64,000 nucleotides of DNA from Massilia endophytica (GCF_021165955.1 NZ_CP088952.1:496001-560000), one strand, 5' to 3'; numbered from the stretch's first letter, positions 52,231 to 60,709 are shown. The notes: generated by a model not told the origin, from the letters alone. Program-made: numbers and translations.

Positions 52231-53331
52231 ATGCACGAAACTCACGCATCTCCCGGCCTGTGGGCGCTGGCATGGCGCCGCCTGCGTGCCGACCGGCTGG
52301 CGATGGCCGCACTGGCCGTTGTGGCGGCCTTCCTGCTCATGCTCGCGCTGTCGGCCTCCGGCCTCATTGTGTCGGACTGGGAGGACGAGGTGGGCGCCAA
52401 CTATGCGCCGCCGGCTTTCCTCGGCCCACAGGCTGCAACGGAAGTGGGTGTGCCATCCACCGCGCCGCAAGCGCTGCCCGAGAATCCCTTCGATCCCCTG
52501 GCCGAAGACATCCGCCAGCTGAAGGCGGAAATGGGCGGCAGCCGCTCGCATGAAGTGGAGATGTACGGCGTGACCGATCCTCTGGCGGCCGAGATGAAGG
52601 AGCTGCGCGCAGGCATGGCGAAGGCCGAACGCCAGGCCGCCATCGAGCGCCGCCCGACCCTGCCTTTCGGCGGCGACAAGTGGGGCCACGACATCATCAA
52701 GAAAACCATCAAAGGCGCCGAAACCTCCATTATCGTCGGCCTGGTGGCTGCCCTGCTGGCCGTTGCACTCGGCACGCTGTTCGGCGCCTTCTCCGGCTTC
52801 TACGGCGGCGTGGTGGACGATTTCTTCAACTGGTTCTACAGCATCTTCACCTCCATCCCATCGATCCTCATGATCCTCACGGTGGCTGCGGTGCTGCAGC
52901 AGAAAGGCGTGCTGACGATTGTGCTGATCCTGGGCCTCACCGGGTGGACGGGGCCATACCGCCTGATCCGCGCCGAATACATCAAGCACAAGGCGCGCGA
53001 GTACGTGATGGCGGCGGACGCCATCGGCGCCTCCAACTGGCGCAAGATGTTCTCGCATATCTTCCCCAATGTGAGCCACGTGGCGCTGGTGCAGATGTCC
53101 ATTCTCGTGGTGGGCTTCATCAAGGCGGAAGTGATCCTGAGCTTCCTCGGCTTCGGCGTGCCCGTGGGCGTGGTGAGCTGGGGCTCCATGCTCAACGAGG
53201 CGCAGAACGAACTCATACTGGGCAAATGGTGGCAGCTCACGGCGGCGGCAGTCGCCATGGCGGTGCTGGTCACGGCCTTCTCCCTGTTCACCGATGCCCT
53301 GCGCGATGCGCTCGATCCGAAAGTGAAGTGA
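52231..53331 (+). CDS. ABC transporter permease, DppC/YejE type, with long first periplasmic loop
   Basis: This 366-residue permease has helix 1 at about residues 22-45, then an unusually long hydrophilic segment (about 50-150, including a DPLAEDIRQLKAEMGG helix and ERRPTLPFGGDKWGHDI) before the core helices. The EAA loop is AREYVMAADAIGASNWRKMF. AGGA at 52221-52224 favours ATG 52231 over ATG 52225. It lies in the operon, and the ATPase gene starts 1 base after its stop. Confidence 0.9.
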   Translation: MHETHASPGLWALAWRRLRADRLAMAALAVVAAFLLMLALSASGLIVSDWEDEVGANYAPPAFLGPQAATEVGVPSTAPQALPENPFDPLAEDIRQLKAEMGGSRSHEVEMYGVTDPLAAEMKELRAGMAKAERQAAIERRPTLPFGGDKWGHDIIKKTIKGAETSIIVGLVAALLAVALGTLFGAFSGFYGGVVDDFFNWFYSIFTSIPSILMILTVAAVLQQKGVLTIVLILGLTGWTGPYRLIRAEYIKHKAREYVMAADAIGASNWRKMFSHIFPNVSHVALVQMSILVVGFIKAEVILSFLGFGVPVGVVSWGSMLNEAQNELILGKWWQLTAAAVAMAVLVTAFSLFTDALRDALDPKVK

Positions 53332-53332
53332 T

Positions 53333-55015
53333 ATGGACAATCTGCTCGACGTACGCAATCTGCGCATCGCTTTCCGCATCGACAAGAAGAATACCTTCGA
53401 GGCCGTGAAGGGCATCTCCTTCAGTGTGCCGCGCAACAGCACGGTGGCCCTGGTGGGCGAATCGGGCAGCGGCAAGTCCGTGAGCTCCCTGGCCGTGATG
53501 GGCCTTCTGCCGGAGCACACCACCATCATCGACCCCGCCAGCAGCGTGCTGTTCGACGGGCGCGAAGTGCTGCACCTCTCCATGCGCGAGCGGCGCGCCA
53601 TGTGCGGCAAGGACATCTCCATGATTTTCCAGGAGCCCATGTCCTCGCTCAATCCCGTGTTCACGGTGGGCTACCAGATCGGCGAGGTGCTGCGCCAGCA
53701 TATGGGCATGACCGGCAAGCAGGCGAGGGCGCGCACGCTGGCGCTGCTGGAAGAAGTGGGCATTCCCGACCCTGCGGCCAAGATCGACGCCTACCCGAGC
53801 CAGATGTCCGGCGGGCAGCAGCAGCGCGTCATGATCGCCATGGCCATCGCCTGCGAACCGAAGCTGCTGATCGCGGACGAACCGACCACCGCGCTCGACG
53901 TCACCATCCAGAAGCAGATCATGGAGTTGATCGCGAGCCTGCAGAAGAAGCACCAGATGTCCGTGCTCTTCATCACGCACGACCTCGGGCTGGTGGGCGA
54001 GATAGCGGACAGCGTGATCGTGATGCGGCATGGCGAAGTGCGCGAAACCGGCGCCACACAGCAGATTTTCGGCGACCCGCAGGACAGCTACACGCGCGCG
54101 CTGCTGCATTGCCGCCCCTCGCTGGACGCGCGTCCCATCCGGCTGCCCGTGATCGCCGACTACATGGACGGCAAGGCTGGTCCCGGCGTGGACATGCCGC
54201 AGCGCGAGCGCGGCTTCAGGCCGGACGACGACATCGTCCTCGACGTGCAGGACCTGCAGAAAAGCTTCTGGCTGCGCGAAGGCCTGTTCGGCAAGCGCGA
54301 ATTCAAGGCAGTGAAGGGCGTATCCTTCAAGCTCCCGCGCGGGAAGACGCTCGGCGTGGTGGGCGAATCCGGCTCCGGCAAGACCACGGTGGGCCTGACC
54401 CTGCTGCGCCTTCACAAGGCCACGGGCGGGCGCGCCATCTTCGAAGGCAAGGACCTCATCTCCATGCCCGAGAGCGAATACATGGCCTACAAGCGGCGCA
54501 TCCAGATCATCTTCCAGAACCCGTACGCCTCGCTCAACCCGCGCTTCACGGTCGGCCAGATCCTGCTTGAACCCATGCGCCTGCACCGCATCGGCGGCAA
54601 CGACAGCGAGCGCACGGAGATGGCGCTGCAGCTGCTGCAAAGGGTGGGGCTGCCCGCACACGCCTACCACCGCTACCCGCATGAATTCTCGGGCGGGCAG
54701 CGGCAGCGCATTGCCATTGCGCGCTGCCTGACCATGAAGCCGGAGATTCTGGTGTGCGACGAATCGGTATCGGCGCTGGACGTATCGGTGCAGGCCCAGG
54801 TGCTGAACCTGCTGCAGGATCTGCAGGACGAATACGGCCTGTCCTACATCTTCATTTCGCACGACCTCTCGGTGGTGAAATACATCTCCGACCAGGTCAT
54901 GGTGATGAACAAGGGCGAGGTGGTGGAGCTCGCCAACTCCGACGAGCTGTACCGTAACCCCGTCCACCCTTATACGCGGACTCTGCTGGGCGCCATCCCG
55001 CGCGGACTTGCATAG
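53333..55015 (+). CDS. Fused dual ABC ATPase of peptide-type importer (DppDF/YejF type)
   Basis: This 560-residue cytoplasmic protein has two complete ABC domains. The first has Walker A GESGSGKS (42-49), signature MSGGQQQRV and Walker B LLIADEPTTALDV. The second has GESGSGKTT, FSGGQRQRI and ILVCDESVSALDV (Asp-Glu preserved). An oligopeptide-type C-terminal extension (NPVHPYTRTLLGAIP) follows. It supplies energy for the two permeases upstream. Confidence 0.95.
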   Translation: MDNLLDVRNLRIAFRIDKKNTFEAVKGISFSVPRNSTVALVGESGSGKSVSSLAVMGLLPEHTTIIDPASSVLFDGREVLHLSMRERRAMCGKDISMIFQEPMSSLNPVFTVGYQIGEVLRQHMGMTGKQARARTLALLEEVGIPDPAAKIDAYPSQMSGGQQQRVMIAMAIACEPKLLIADEPTTALDVTIQKQIMELIASLQKKHQMSVLFITHDLGLVGEIADSVIVMRHGEVRETGATQQIFGDPQDSYTRALLHCRPSLDARPIRLPVIADYMDGKAGPGVDMPQRERGFRPDDDIVLDVQDLQKSFWLREGLFGKREFKAVKGVSFKLPRGKTLGVVGESGSGKTTVGLTLLRLHKATGGRAIFEGKDLISMPESEYMAYKRRIQIIFQNPYASLNPRFTVGQILLEPMRLHRIGGNDSERTEMALQLLQRVGLPAHAYHRYPHEFSGGQRQRIAIARCLTMKPEILVCDESVSALDVSVQAQVLNLLQDLQDEYGLSYIFISHDLSVVKYISDQVMVMNKGEVVELANSDELYRNPVHPYTRTLLGAIPRGLA

Positions 55016-55037
55016 TTTCGGATAAGATACGGGGATT

Positions 55038-56003
55038 ATGGCGAACCTGATCTCCCTGCTGCAAGAATACGGTGTACTGATCGTGTTTGCTGTCGTGCTC
55101 GTTGAACAGATGGGGCTGCCTATTCCGGCCTATCCCGTGCTCATCGTGGCAGGCGCCCTCGCCATGGACGGCGGCACCCCGCTGCCCGGCGTGCTGGCTG
55201 TGGCCCTGCTGGCCTGCATGATCAGCGACTTCTTCTGGTTCCGCGCGGGCCGCCACTACGGCAAGCGCATCCTCAAGCTCCTCTGCCGCATTTCCCTGTC
55301 GCCCGACTACTGCGTGAGCCAGACGGAAGACACCTTCCGCAAATGGGGCCCGAAATCCATGGTCGTGGCCAAGTTCATTCCCGGCTTCAACACCATTGCC
55401 CCGCCGCTGGCAGGCGCCATGGGCACCGGCATACCCACCTTCCTCAGCTTCAGCGTGCTGGGCGGCCTGCTGTGGAGCCTGACGGGCATCAGCATCGGCG
55501 CCTACTTCCACAGCGACGTGGACCAGGTACTCGAGATCCTGTCTGCCATGGGCAGCACGGCGCTGACGGTGCTGGGCATCCTGCTTGGCCTGTTCATCCT
55601 CTTCAAATACATCGAGCGCAAGCGCTTCCAGAAGGCCATGCAGACCGAGCGCATCAGCATCGACGAACTGCGCGCCCTGCTGGACGAAGGGCATGACCCG
55701 GTCATGGTGGACGCCCGCAGCGCCACGGCCCAGAGCCTGGAGCCGCCCGTCCCGGGCGCCTTGCTGGTGAATGGCGACCCCTTGAACATCGTGTCGGCCC
55801 TGCCGAAGGACCGCCACATCATCGTCTACTGCAGCTGCCCGAACGACGTCACGGCCGCCAGCGTGGCCAAACAGCTGCACGCCCACGGCTACAAGCTGGC
55901 CCGCCCCCTGCATGGCGGCCTCGACGCCTGGAACCTCGCCTTCCGCGCCGAGCTCGACCCCGACCTCACCCCCGCCGACGCCCCCCCGCTAACAATTTCT
56001 TAA
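55038..56003 (+). CDS. DedA-family membrane protein fused to a rhodanese domain
   Basis: This 321-residue protein has an N-terminal DedA/SNARE-associated domain (EQMGLPIPAYPVLIVAG, FRAGRHYGKRIL, KFIPGFNTIAPPLAG) with several membrane helices to about residue 195. A cytoplasmic rhodanese domain (about 210-310) follows, with the active Cys in IIVYCSCPND. DedA proteins are linked to undecaprenyl-phosphate or phospholipid flipping and membrane homeostasis. The last codons and stop (TTTCTTAA) lie within a REP-like repeat, so the C-terminus has been set by repeat insertion. Confidence 0.9.
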   Translation: MANLISLLQEYGVLIVFAVVLVEQMGLPIPAYPVLIVAGALAMDGGTPLPGVLAVALLACMISDFFWFRAGRHYGKRILKLLCRISLSPDYCVSQTEDTFRKWGPKSMVVAKFIPGFNTIAPPLAGAMGTGIPTFLSFSVLGGLLWSLTGISIGAYFHSDVDQVLEILSAMGSTALTVLGILLGLFILFKYIERKRFQKAMQTERISIDELRALLDEGHDPVMVDARSATAQSLEPPVPGALLVNGDPLNIVSALPKDRHIIVYCSCPNDVTAASVAKQLHAHGYKLARPLHGGLDAWNLAFRAELDPDLTPADAPPLTIS

Positions 56004-56073
56004 AGGGGACAGACGGGGACGCCGAGTCCCCTTTAAGAAATGTTTCCTAAAAGGGTCTGTCCCCTTTAAGAAA
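55996..56073. repeat. Second REP-like repeat family (inverted, multi-copy)
   Basis: TTTCTTAAAGGGGACAGAC (55996-56014) and its exact 19-bp reverse complement GTCTGTCCCCTTTAAGAAA (56055-56073) bracket a partial copy GTCCCCTTTAAGAAA (56026-56040) and a degenerate inverse copy near 56043-56055. The unit pattern differs from the GGGGTCAGACCCC type near 39 kb, so it is another REP/REPIN-like family. It overlaps the end of the DedA-rhodanese gene. Confidence 0.8.
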
Positions 56074-56136
56074 CGGTAGTCAGACTACTGTAGGGTTCTT
56101 TCATTTTTTGCGTTTGTGTGGCAATTTTGTGGTGGC

Positions 56137-56151
56137 TGTACTAAAACTACA
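56137..56151 (+). promoter_or_regulatory. HexR-like operator upstream of glk
   Basis: TGTACTAAAACTACA fits the HexR pattern TGTARTWWWAYTACA with one mismatch and sits 8 bases before the predicted -35. HexR is a known sugar-phosphate-responsive regulator of glucose genes in proteobacteria; no hexR gene is in this window. Confidence 0.45.
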
Positions 56152-56159
56152 CAGAACTC

Positions 56160-56188
56160 TTGCGTGGAAGCCAAGAAATCTTTAGGAT
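56160..56188 (+). promoter_or_regulatory. Sigma-70-type promoter of glk
   Basis: TTGCGT (56160-56165), 17-base spacer, TAGGAT (56183-56188). The start site would be about 20 bases before the ATG. Confidence 0.5.
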
Positions 56189-56215
56189 TAGGCCTCACAC
56201 ATTTTCACGCCGTCC

Positions 56216-57241
56216 ATGAACGCCTATACCGATTCCGCAGTGCAAAGCCCTTCCTCCGCCTACGCCGGCGGGGCGCGTCTTCTTGCGGATGTGGGTGGCA
56301 CCAATGCTCGGTTTGCGCTGGAAACGGCGCCGGGCCAGATCGGTCACATCCAGGTGCTGGGCTGTGCCAGCTATCCCACCATCGCCGATGCGCTGCGCGC
56401 TTATCTGGCCTTGCCGGATGTAGCTGCTGTAGTGGGCGCCCAGGTGCGCCACGGGGCCATCGCCATCGCCAATCCCATCACGGGCGACTTCGTGAAAATG
56501 ACGAACCATCATTGGGAGTTTTCCATCGAGGCCCTGCGCAAGGAGTGCGGCTTCGATGTGCTGGTGGTGGCGAACGATTTCACCGCGCTGGCGCGCTCGC
56601 TGCCTCTCCTGTCCGAGAATCAGAAGCGCAAGGTGGGCGGCGGCGAGCCCGTGTCGGGTACGCCGCTGGGCTTGGTCGGCGCGGGCACGGGGCTGGGCGT
56701 TTCCGGCCTTATCCCTTCGGGCGACAGCTGGACGGCCTTGCTCAGCGAGGGCGGCCATGTCAGCTTTGCGCCCAATAACGAGGTGGAAGTCGCCATCCTG
56801 CAGTTCGCCTGGCGCGAGTTCGAGCATGTGTCCGCTGAGCGCCTGATTTCCGGCCAGGGCATCGAGCTGGTGTACCGCGCGCTGGCGGACTACCGCAAGC
56901 AGCCAGCCGAGGCTCTCAACGCCGCCGAGATCGCCCGCCGCGCGCTGGCCGGCGAGTGCCCGCTGTGCGACGAGGTGGTGGAGACTTTCTGCGCCATGCT
57001 GGCCACCGTCGCGGGCAACCTGGGCGTGACCCTGGGCGCGCAGGGCGGCATCTATATCGGCGGCGGCATCGTGCCGCGCCTGGGCGAGCGTTTCGATAAG
57101 TCCGGCTTCCGCGCCCGCTTCGAGGCGAAGGGCCGCTTCCGCAATTATCTGGCCGCGATCCCGACCTATGTGATCACGGCCGAGTATCCGGCTTTCGTGG
57201 GCGTGTCCGCCATCCTCGCCGAGCGCCTCGCGGGCCACTAA
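56216..57241 (+). CDS. glk: Glucokinase
   Basis: This 341-residue ATP-dependent hexokinase of the proteobacterial Glk family carries LLADVGGTNARFAL (phosphate 1 loop), IAIANPITGDFVKMTNHHW, VVANDFTALARSLP with the catalytic Asp, GAGTGLGVSGLIP, and EGGHVSFAP. It converts glucose to glucose 6-phosphate in the cytoplasm. Its own promoter with a HexR-like site suggests control by sugar-phosphate levels. A terminator follows. Confidence 0.95.
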   Translation: MNAYTDSAVQSPSSAYAGGARLLADVGGTNARFALETAPGQIGHIQVLGCASYPTIADALRAYLALPDVAAVVGAQVRHGAIAIANPITGDFVKMTNHHWEFSIEALRKECGFDVLVVANDFTALARSLPLLSENQKRKVGGGEPVSGTPLGLVGAGTGLGVSGLIPSGDSWTALLSEGGHVSFAPNNEVEVAILQFAWREFEHVSAERLISGQGIELVYRALADYRKQPAEALNAAEIARRALAGECPLCDEVVETFCAMLATVAGNLGVTLGAQGGIYIGGGIVPRLGERFDKSGFRARFEAKGRFRNYLAAIPTYVITAEYPAFVGVSAILAERLAGH

Positions 57242-57256
57242 GCGAAAGACGCTTTC

Positions 57257-57284
57257 ACCGCGAATTGCACTTTTCGCGGTTTTA
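57257..57284 (+). terminator. Rho-independent terminator after glk
   Basis: The stem ACCGCGAA / TTCGCGGT with an 8-base loop is followed by TTTTA; a TACAAT box (57290-57295) just downstream probably belongs to the scpB promoter. Confidence 0.7.
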
Positions 57285-57443
57285 TCAGGTACAATGATTC
57301 CAGTTGGATGAAACGGCGCCGCTCGTTCCTTGGTGCGCCGATTGGTTTTCGCCCCGAAAACACTTCTCTCCACCTGTGATCCTCGCCCCGGCGCGCAGCG
57401 GCCCGGCGCCTTCTTGCAATAGATTTGCAACCACAAGATTGCT

Positions 57444-58175
57444 ATGAGTACTGTTGAGGCGAAAAAAGTCCTCGAAACCGCGCTGCTATGCGCTCGCGAG
57501 CCATTGTCGGTCCACAGCCTGAAGAAGCTGTTCGTCGAAGTCGACGACCAGGGCAATCCGCTGGAGGAGGGCCTGTCCTCCGATGCGATCAAGGCCATGC
57601 TGGAGGAGTTGCGCCAGGAGTGGCAGGACGAGGGAGTGGAGCTGGTGGGACTGTCCACCGGCTGGCGCTTCCAGAGCAAGCCGGAAATGAAGCTGTACCT
57701 GGACCGGCTGAATCCCGAGAAGCCCCAGAAGTATTCGCGGGCCACGCTGGAGACGCTGGCGATCATCGCCTACCGCCAGCCCGTGACCCGGGGCGATATC
57801 GAGGAGATCCGCGGCGTTGCCGTGAATTCCCAGACGATCAAGATGCTGGAAGACCGCGGATGGGTCGATGTGGTCGGCCACCGCGATGTGCTGGGACGCC
57901 CCGCGCTGCTGGGCACCACGAAGCAGTTCCTGGATGACCTGGGCCTGAACTCCCTGGCCCAGCTGCCGCCGCTGCAGGAAATCAGCGACGGCAAGAGCAC
58001 GAATTCGATGGAGGCGCTCGAAGCGGCGCTGCAGGAGAATTTTGAAAAGGCAGCCGTGGCTGTCGAGGTTTCCGATGATGTCGCGCCCGACGAGGCGCCG
58101 GTGGCAGAGGCCCCGGTGCAGGAAGCGGACGCCGAAGCTGAGTCAACGCAAGATACTAATAATGAACAACACTGA
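57444..58175 (+). CDS. scpB: SMC-Scp complex subunit ScpB
   Basis: This 243-residue kleisin-associated winged-helix protein of the condensin complex contains LETALLCAREPLSVHSLKKLF, LVGLSTGWRFQSKPE, KYSRATLETLAIIAYRQPVTRGDIEEIRGVAV split around the second domain, and VGHRDVLGRPALLGTTKQFLD. An acidic/Ala-rich tail follows (about 195-243). Its last 14 bases overlap the start of rluB. A leader of about 140 bases with no RNA-like feature lies between the TACAAT box and ATG. scpA is not in this window. Confidence 0.95.
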   Translation: MSTVEAKKVLETALLCAREPLSVHSLKKLFVEVDDQGNPLEEGLSSDAIKAMLEELRQEWQDEGVELVGLSTGWRFQSKPEMKLYLDRLNPEKPQKYSRATLETLAIIAYRQPVTRGDIEEIRGVAVNSQTIKMLEDRGWVDVVGHRDVLGRPALLGTTKQFLDDLGLNSLAQLPPLQEISDGKSTNSMEALEAALQENFEKAAVAVEVSDDVAPDEAPVAEAPVQEADAEAESTQDTNNEQH

Positions 58176-60012
58176 TAACACCAACGAGACCGGCGTTCCG
58201 GCCGCCGAACCCGCAGCCGCGAAGCCGAAGCGCCGCACCAAGGCCCAGATCGAGGCCGACAAGGCCGCAGCGCTGGCCGCAGGCGAGGAGCCGAAGCCGA
58301 AACGCCGCAGCAGCAAGGCCGCCGCCGAAGCCGCGCCTGCCGCTGCCGAAGCTGCCGCTCCCGCAGCCGAGGCGCCCGTGAAGAAGCCGCGCGCCAAATC
58401 CGTCAAGGCCGCCGTGCCGGAGGAGACGCCAGCCGCAGCGCCTGCTGCCGCCGAAGCCGCCGCCGCGCCTGCGGAGACTGGCGAAGCCCCGAAAGCCCGT
58501 CCGCCGCGCGGCCCGCGCCAGATGCGCGAACAGCGCGCCCTGCGCGAAGCCGAAAAAGCCGCCGCCCAGCCTGCTGTGGAAGCTGCCGCCGAGGCCGTAG
58601 CGCCGGCCGCCGCCGAAGGCGCCGAGTCCGCCGCATCCCAGGAGCGCAAGCACGAGCAGCGCCAGGGCAAGCACGGCAAGAAAGGCCGCAACAAGGGCAA
58701 GCAGAACGCCCAGCAGAAGCAGGGCCAGAAACAGGGCGGCGCCAAGGTCAGCGACGCCGACGCGGTATTCTCCTACGTGACCTCGGAAGCCTTCGACCGC
58801 GACGAGCCCGTGAAGGGCAAGCAGCCGCAGAAGGCCGTGCGCCGCGACCTCACCGCCGAAGACGATGCGCCCAAGCTGCACAAGGTGCTGGCTGAGGCGG
58901 GCCTGGGTTCGCGCCGCGATATGGAAGAGCTGATCGTGGCGGGCCGCGTGTCCGTGAACGGCGAGCCGGCCCATATCGGCCAGCGCATCCTGCCCACCGA
59001 CGCCGTGCGCATCAACGGCAAGCTGATCCAGCGCAAGGTGAGCAAGAAGCCGCCGCGCGTGCTGGTCTACCACAAGCCTGCGGGCGAGATCGTGTCGCAC
59101 GACGACCCGGATGGCCGTCCTTCCGTCTTCGACCGCCTGCCGACCATGAAAACCGGCAAGTGGCTGGCCGTGGGCCGCCTGGACTTCAACACCGAAGGCC
59201 TGCTGCTGTTTACCACCAGCGGCGACCTGGCGAACCGCCTGATGCACCCGCGCTACAACATCGACCGCGAATACGCCGTGCGTACCCTGGGCGAGCTGGA
59301 AGAGGGCATGCGCCAGAAGCTGCTGGCGGGCGTGGAGCTGGAAGACGGCATGGCGCAGTTCTCCAAGATCGCCGACGGCGGCGGCGAAGGCGTCAACAAG
59401 TGGTATCGCGTGGTGATCGGCGAAGGCCGCAACCGCGAGGTGCGCCGCATGTTCGAGTCCGTGGGCCTGACCGTGTCGCGCCTGATCCGTACCCGTTACG
59501 GCGCCATGACCCTGCCAAGCAACCTGAAGCGTGGTCGCTGGGAAGAGATGGAAGAAAATTCGGTGCGCGACCTGATGGCGGCGGTGGGCGTCGAGAAGAA
59601 GCAGCCCGGCGGCGACAGCGCCAGGAATGGCAATGGCAAGAAGCCGGGCCAGGGCCAGGGCCAGGGCCAGAACCGCGAGCGCGGCGAGCAGAATTTCAAC
59701 CGCATGGACGTGAGCAACAAGAACGCCGATCCTTTCCCGCAGGCGCCGCGCCGCGGCGGCCAGGGCCAGGGCAGCTACTTTGGCGGCGGCTCCGGCCGCC
59801 CGGGGGGCCGTCCCCAGGGCGGCGGCTTCGGCGGTGGCCGTGCCGCTTTCGGCGAACAGGGCGGCCGTCCCGGCGGCCAGCCGGGCAAGGCCAAGGGCCC
59901 GCGCCAGCCGGATCCGCTGCAGACCACCTTCGGCTTCGGCGGCGCCGGCCAGCCCCGCCGCAACCGGGGCGGGGCCATGGACCACGGCATGCCGCGCCGC
60001 CGCAAGGGCTGA
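58162..60012 (+). CDS. rluB: 23S rRNA pseudouridine-2605 synthase RluB with long low-complexity extensions
   Basis: This 616-residue protein starts at 58162 (MNNTDNTNETG), overlapping scpB. Residues about 15-225 are an Ala/Lys/Pro/Glu-rich disordered tail. A S4 RNA-binding domain (LHKVLAEAGLGSRRDMEEL, from about 238) and the RsuA/RluB catalytic domain with Asp341 in GRLDFNTEGLLLF follow, with MHPRYNIDREYAVR and GEGRNREVRRMFESVG. The last 120 residues are Gly/Arg/Gln-rich with RGG-like repeats. The catalytic core is normal; the tails probably bind RNA non-specifically. E. coli RluB is about half this length. Confidence 0.93.
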   Translation: MNNTDNTNETGVPAAEPAAAKPKRRTKAQIEADKAAALAAGEEPKPKRRSSKAAAEAAPAAAEAAAPAAEAPVKKPRAKSVKAAVPEETPAAAPAAAEAAAAPAETGEAPKARPPRGPRQMREQRALREAEKAAAQPAVEAAAEAVAPAAAEGAESAASQERKHEQRQGKHGKKGRNKGKQNAQQKQGQKQGGAKVSDADAVFSYVTSEAFDRDEPVKGKQPQKAVRRDLTAEDDAPKLHKVLAEAGLGSRRDMEELIVAGRVSVNGEPAHIGQRILPTDAVRINGKLIQRKVSKKPPRVLVYHKPAGEIVSHDDPDGRPSVFDRLPTMKTGKWLAVGRLDFNTEGLLLFTTSGDLANRLMHPRYNIDREYAVRTLGELEEGMRQKLLAGVELEDGMAQFSKIADGGGEGVNKWYRVVIGEGRNREVRRMFESVGLTVSRLIRTRYGAMTLPSNLKRGRWEEMEENSVRDLMAAVGVEKKQPGGDSARNGNGKKPGQGQGQGQNRERGEQNFNRMDVSNKNADPFPQAPRRGGQGQGSYFGGGSGRPGGRPQGGGFGGGRAAFGEQGGRPGGQPGKAKGPRQPDPLQTTFGFGGAGQPRRNRGGAMDHGMPRRRKG

Positions 60013-60065
60013 TGTTGATAGTGTTGCAATGCCGCCGCGCGGCCTGTTCCGCGATCTGTGCGGCA

Positions 60066-60094
60066 TTGCAGCGAAGTCAATAAGACGCTATAAT
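60066..60094 (+). promoter_or_regulatory. Strong sigma-70-type promoter of the rimP-nusA-infB operon
   Basis: TTGCAG (60066-60071), exactly 17 bases, then consensus TATAAT (60089-60094). The start site would be near 60101, about 120 bases before rimP. Confidence 0.8.
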
Positions 60095-60100
60095 AAGCAG

Positions 60101-60195
60101 CCTAGTAAAAAGTAGTTCTTTGCAGTAGTTGTTGCTGAGAGTGCTTTCATCTGGCTGCAGTGACAAAAAGATGGGCAGATGCCCATTTTTTTTTT
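60101..60195 (+). promoter_or_regulatory. Terminator-ended leader RNA upstream of rimP
   Basis: The predicted transcript begins near 60101 and reaches a perfect terminator at 60171-60195 (ATGGGC-AGAT-GCCCAT followed by ten Ts) before rimP at 60221. GCAGCC (60097-60102, at the predicted start) can pair with GGCTGC (60153-60158). The layout resembles the terminator-bearing rimP leaders described in other proteobacteria and suggests attenuation of the operon, perhaps by NusA itself; a free small RNA is an alternative. Confidence 0.65.
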
Positions 60196-60220
60196 GGTGA
60201 ACCGTTTTTGGAGATTTTCT

Positions 60221-60709
60221 TTGCAACTGCCGGAACTCATTGAGACCACCGTCGCGGGTCTGGGCTACGAACTGGTCGATTTCGAAAGGGCCGAGCGTGG
60301 ACTGCTGCGCGTGTATATCGATTTCACGGCAGAGGATGCGGAAGAAAAGGGCCCCATCACGGTGGAAGACTGCGCCAAGGTCAGCCATCAGCTCTCGCAC
60401 GTGCTCACGGTGGAGAACGTGCCCTATGAGCGGCTCGAAATTTCCTCGCCCGGCCTGGACCGGCCGCTGCGCAAGCTCTCCGACTTCGAGCGCTTCGCGG
60501 GCAGCGAGGCGATCGTGAAGCTGCGCATGGCGGTGCCGGGCACCGGCAACCGCAAGTCCTACCAGGGCATCCTGCAGGAGCCCGAGGGCGAGCAGCTGGG
60601 TATTGAATTTGAAGGTAACGAAGGTCCTGCGGTGCTGAATTTCACGCTCGCGGATTTGGATAAGGCACGCTTGGTGCCACAGGTGGATTTTAGGAGCCGC
60701 AAAGCATGA
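60221..60709 (+). CDS. rimP: Ribosome maturation factor RimP
   Basis: This 162-residue protein is needed for 30S subunit maturation. Start is the TTG at 60221, with GGAG seven bases upstream; the protein then begins MQLPELIETTVAGLGYELVDFE, split here as a family N-terminus. Conserved SSPGLDRPLRK and DLDKARLVP are present. The stop overlaps the nusA start (ATGA). An upstream in-frame ATG-like start would lie inside the terminator T run and is rejected. Confidence 0.93.
   Translation: MQLPELIETTVAGLGYELVDFERAERGLLRVYIDFTAEDAEEKGPITVEDCAKVSHQLSHVLTVENVPYERLEISSPGLDRPLRKLSDFERFAGSEAIVKLRMAVPGTGNRKSYQGILQEPEGEQLGIEFEGNEGPAVLNFTLADLDKARLVPQVDFRSRKA

Noticed and set aside
60171..60200. Tiny ORF (MGRCPFFFW) in the rimP leader that looks like a Phe leader peptide
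   Set aside because: The Phe codons are just the terminator T run; there is no ribosome-binding site, and a leader peptide should lie upstream of its terminator, not inside it.
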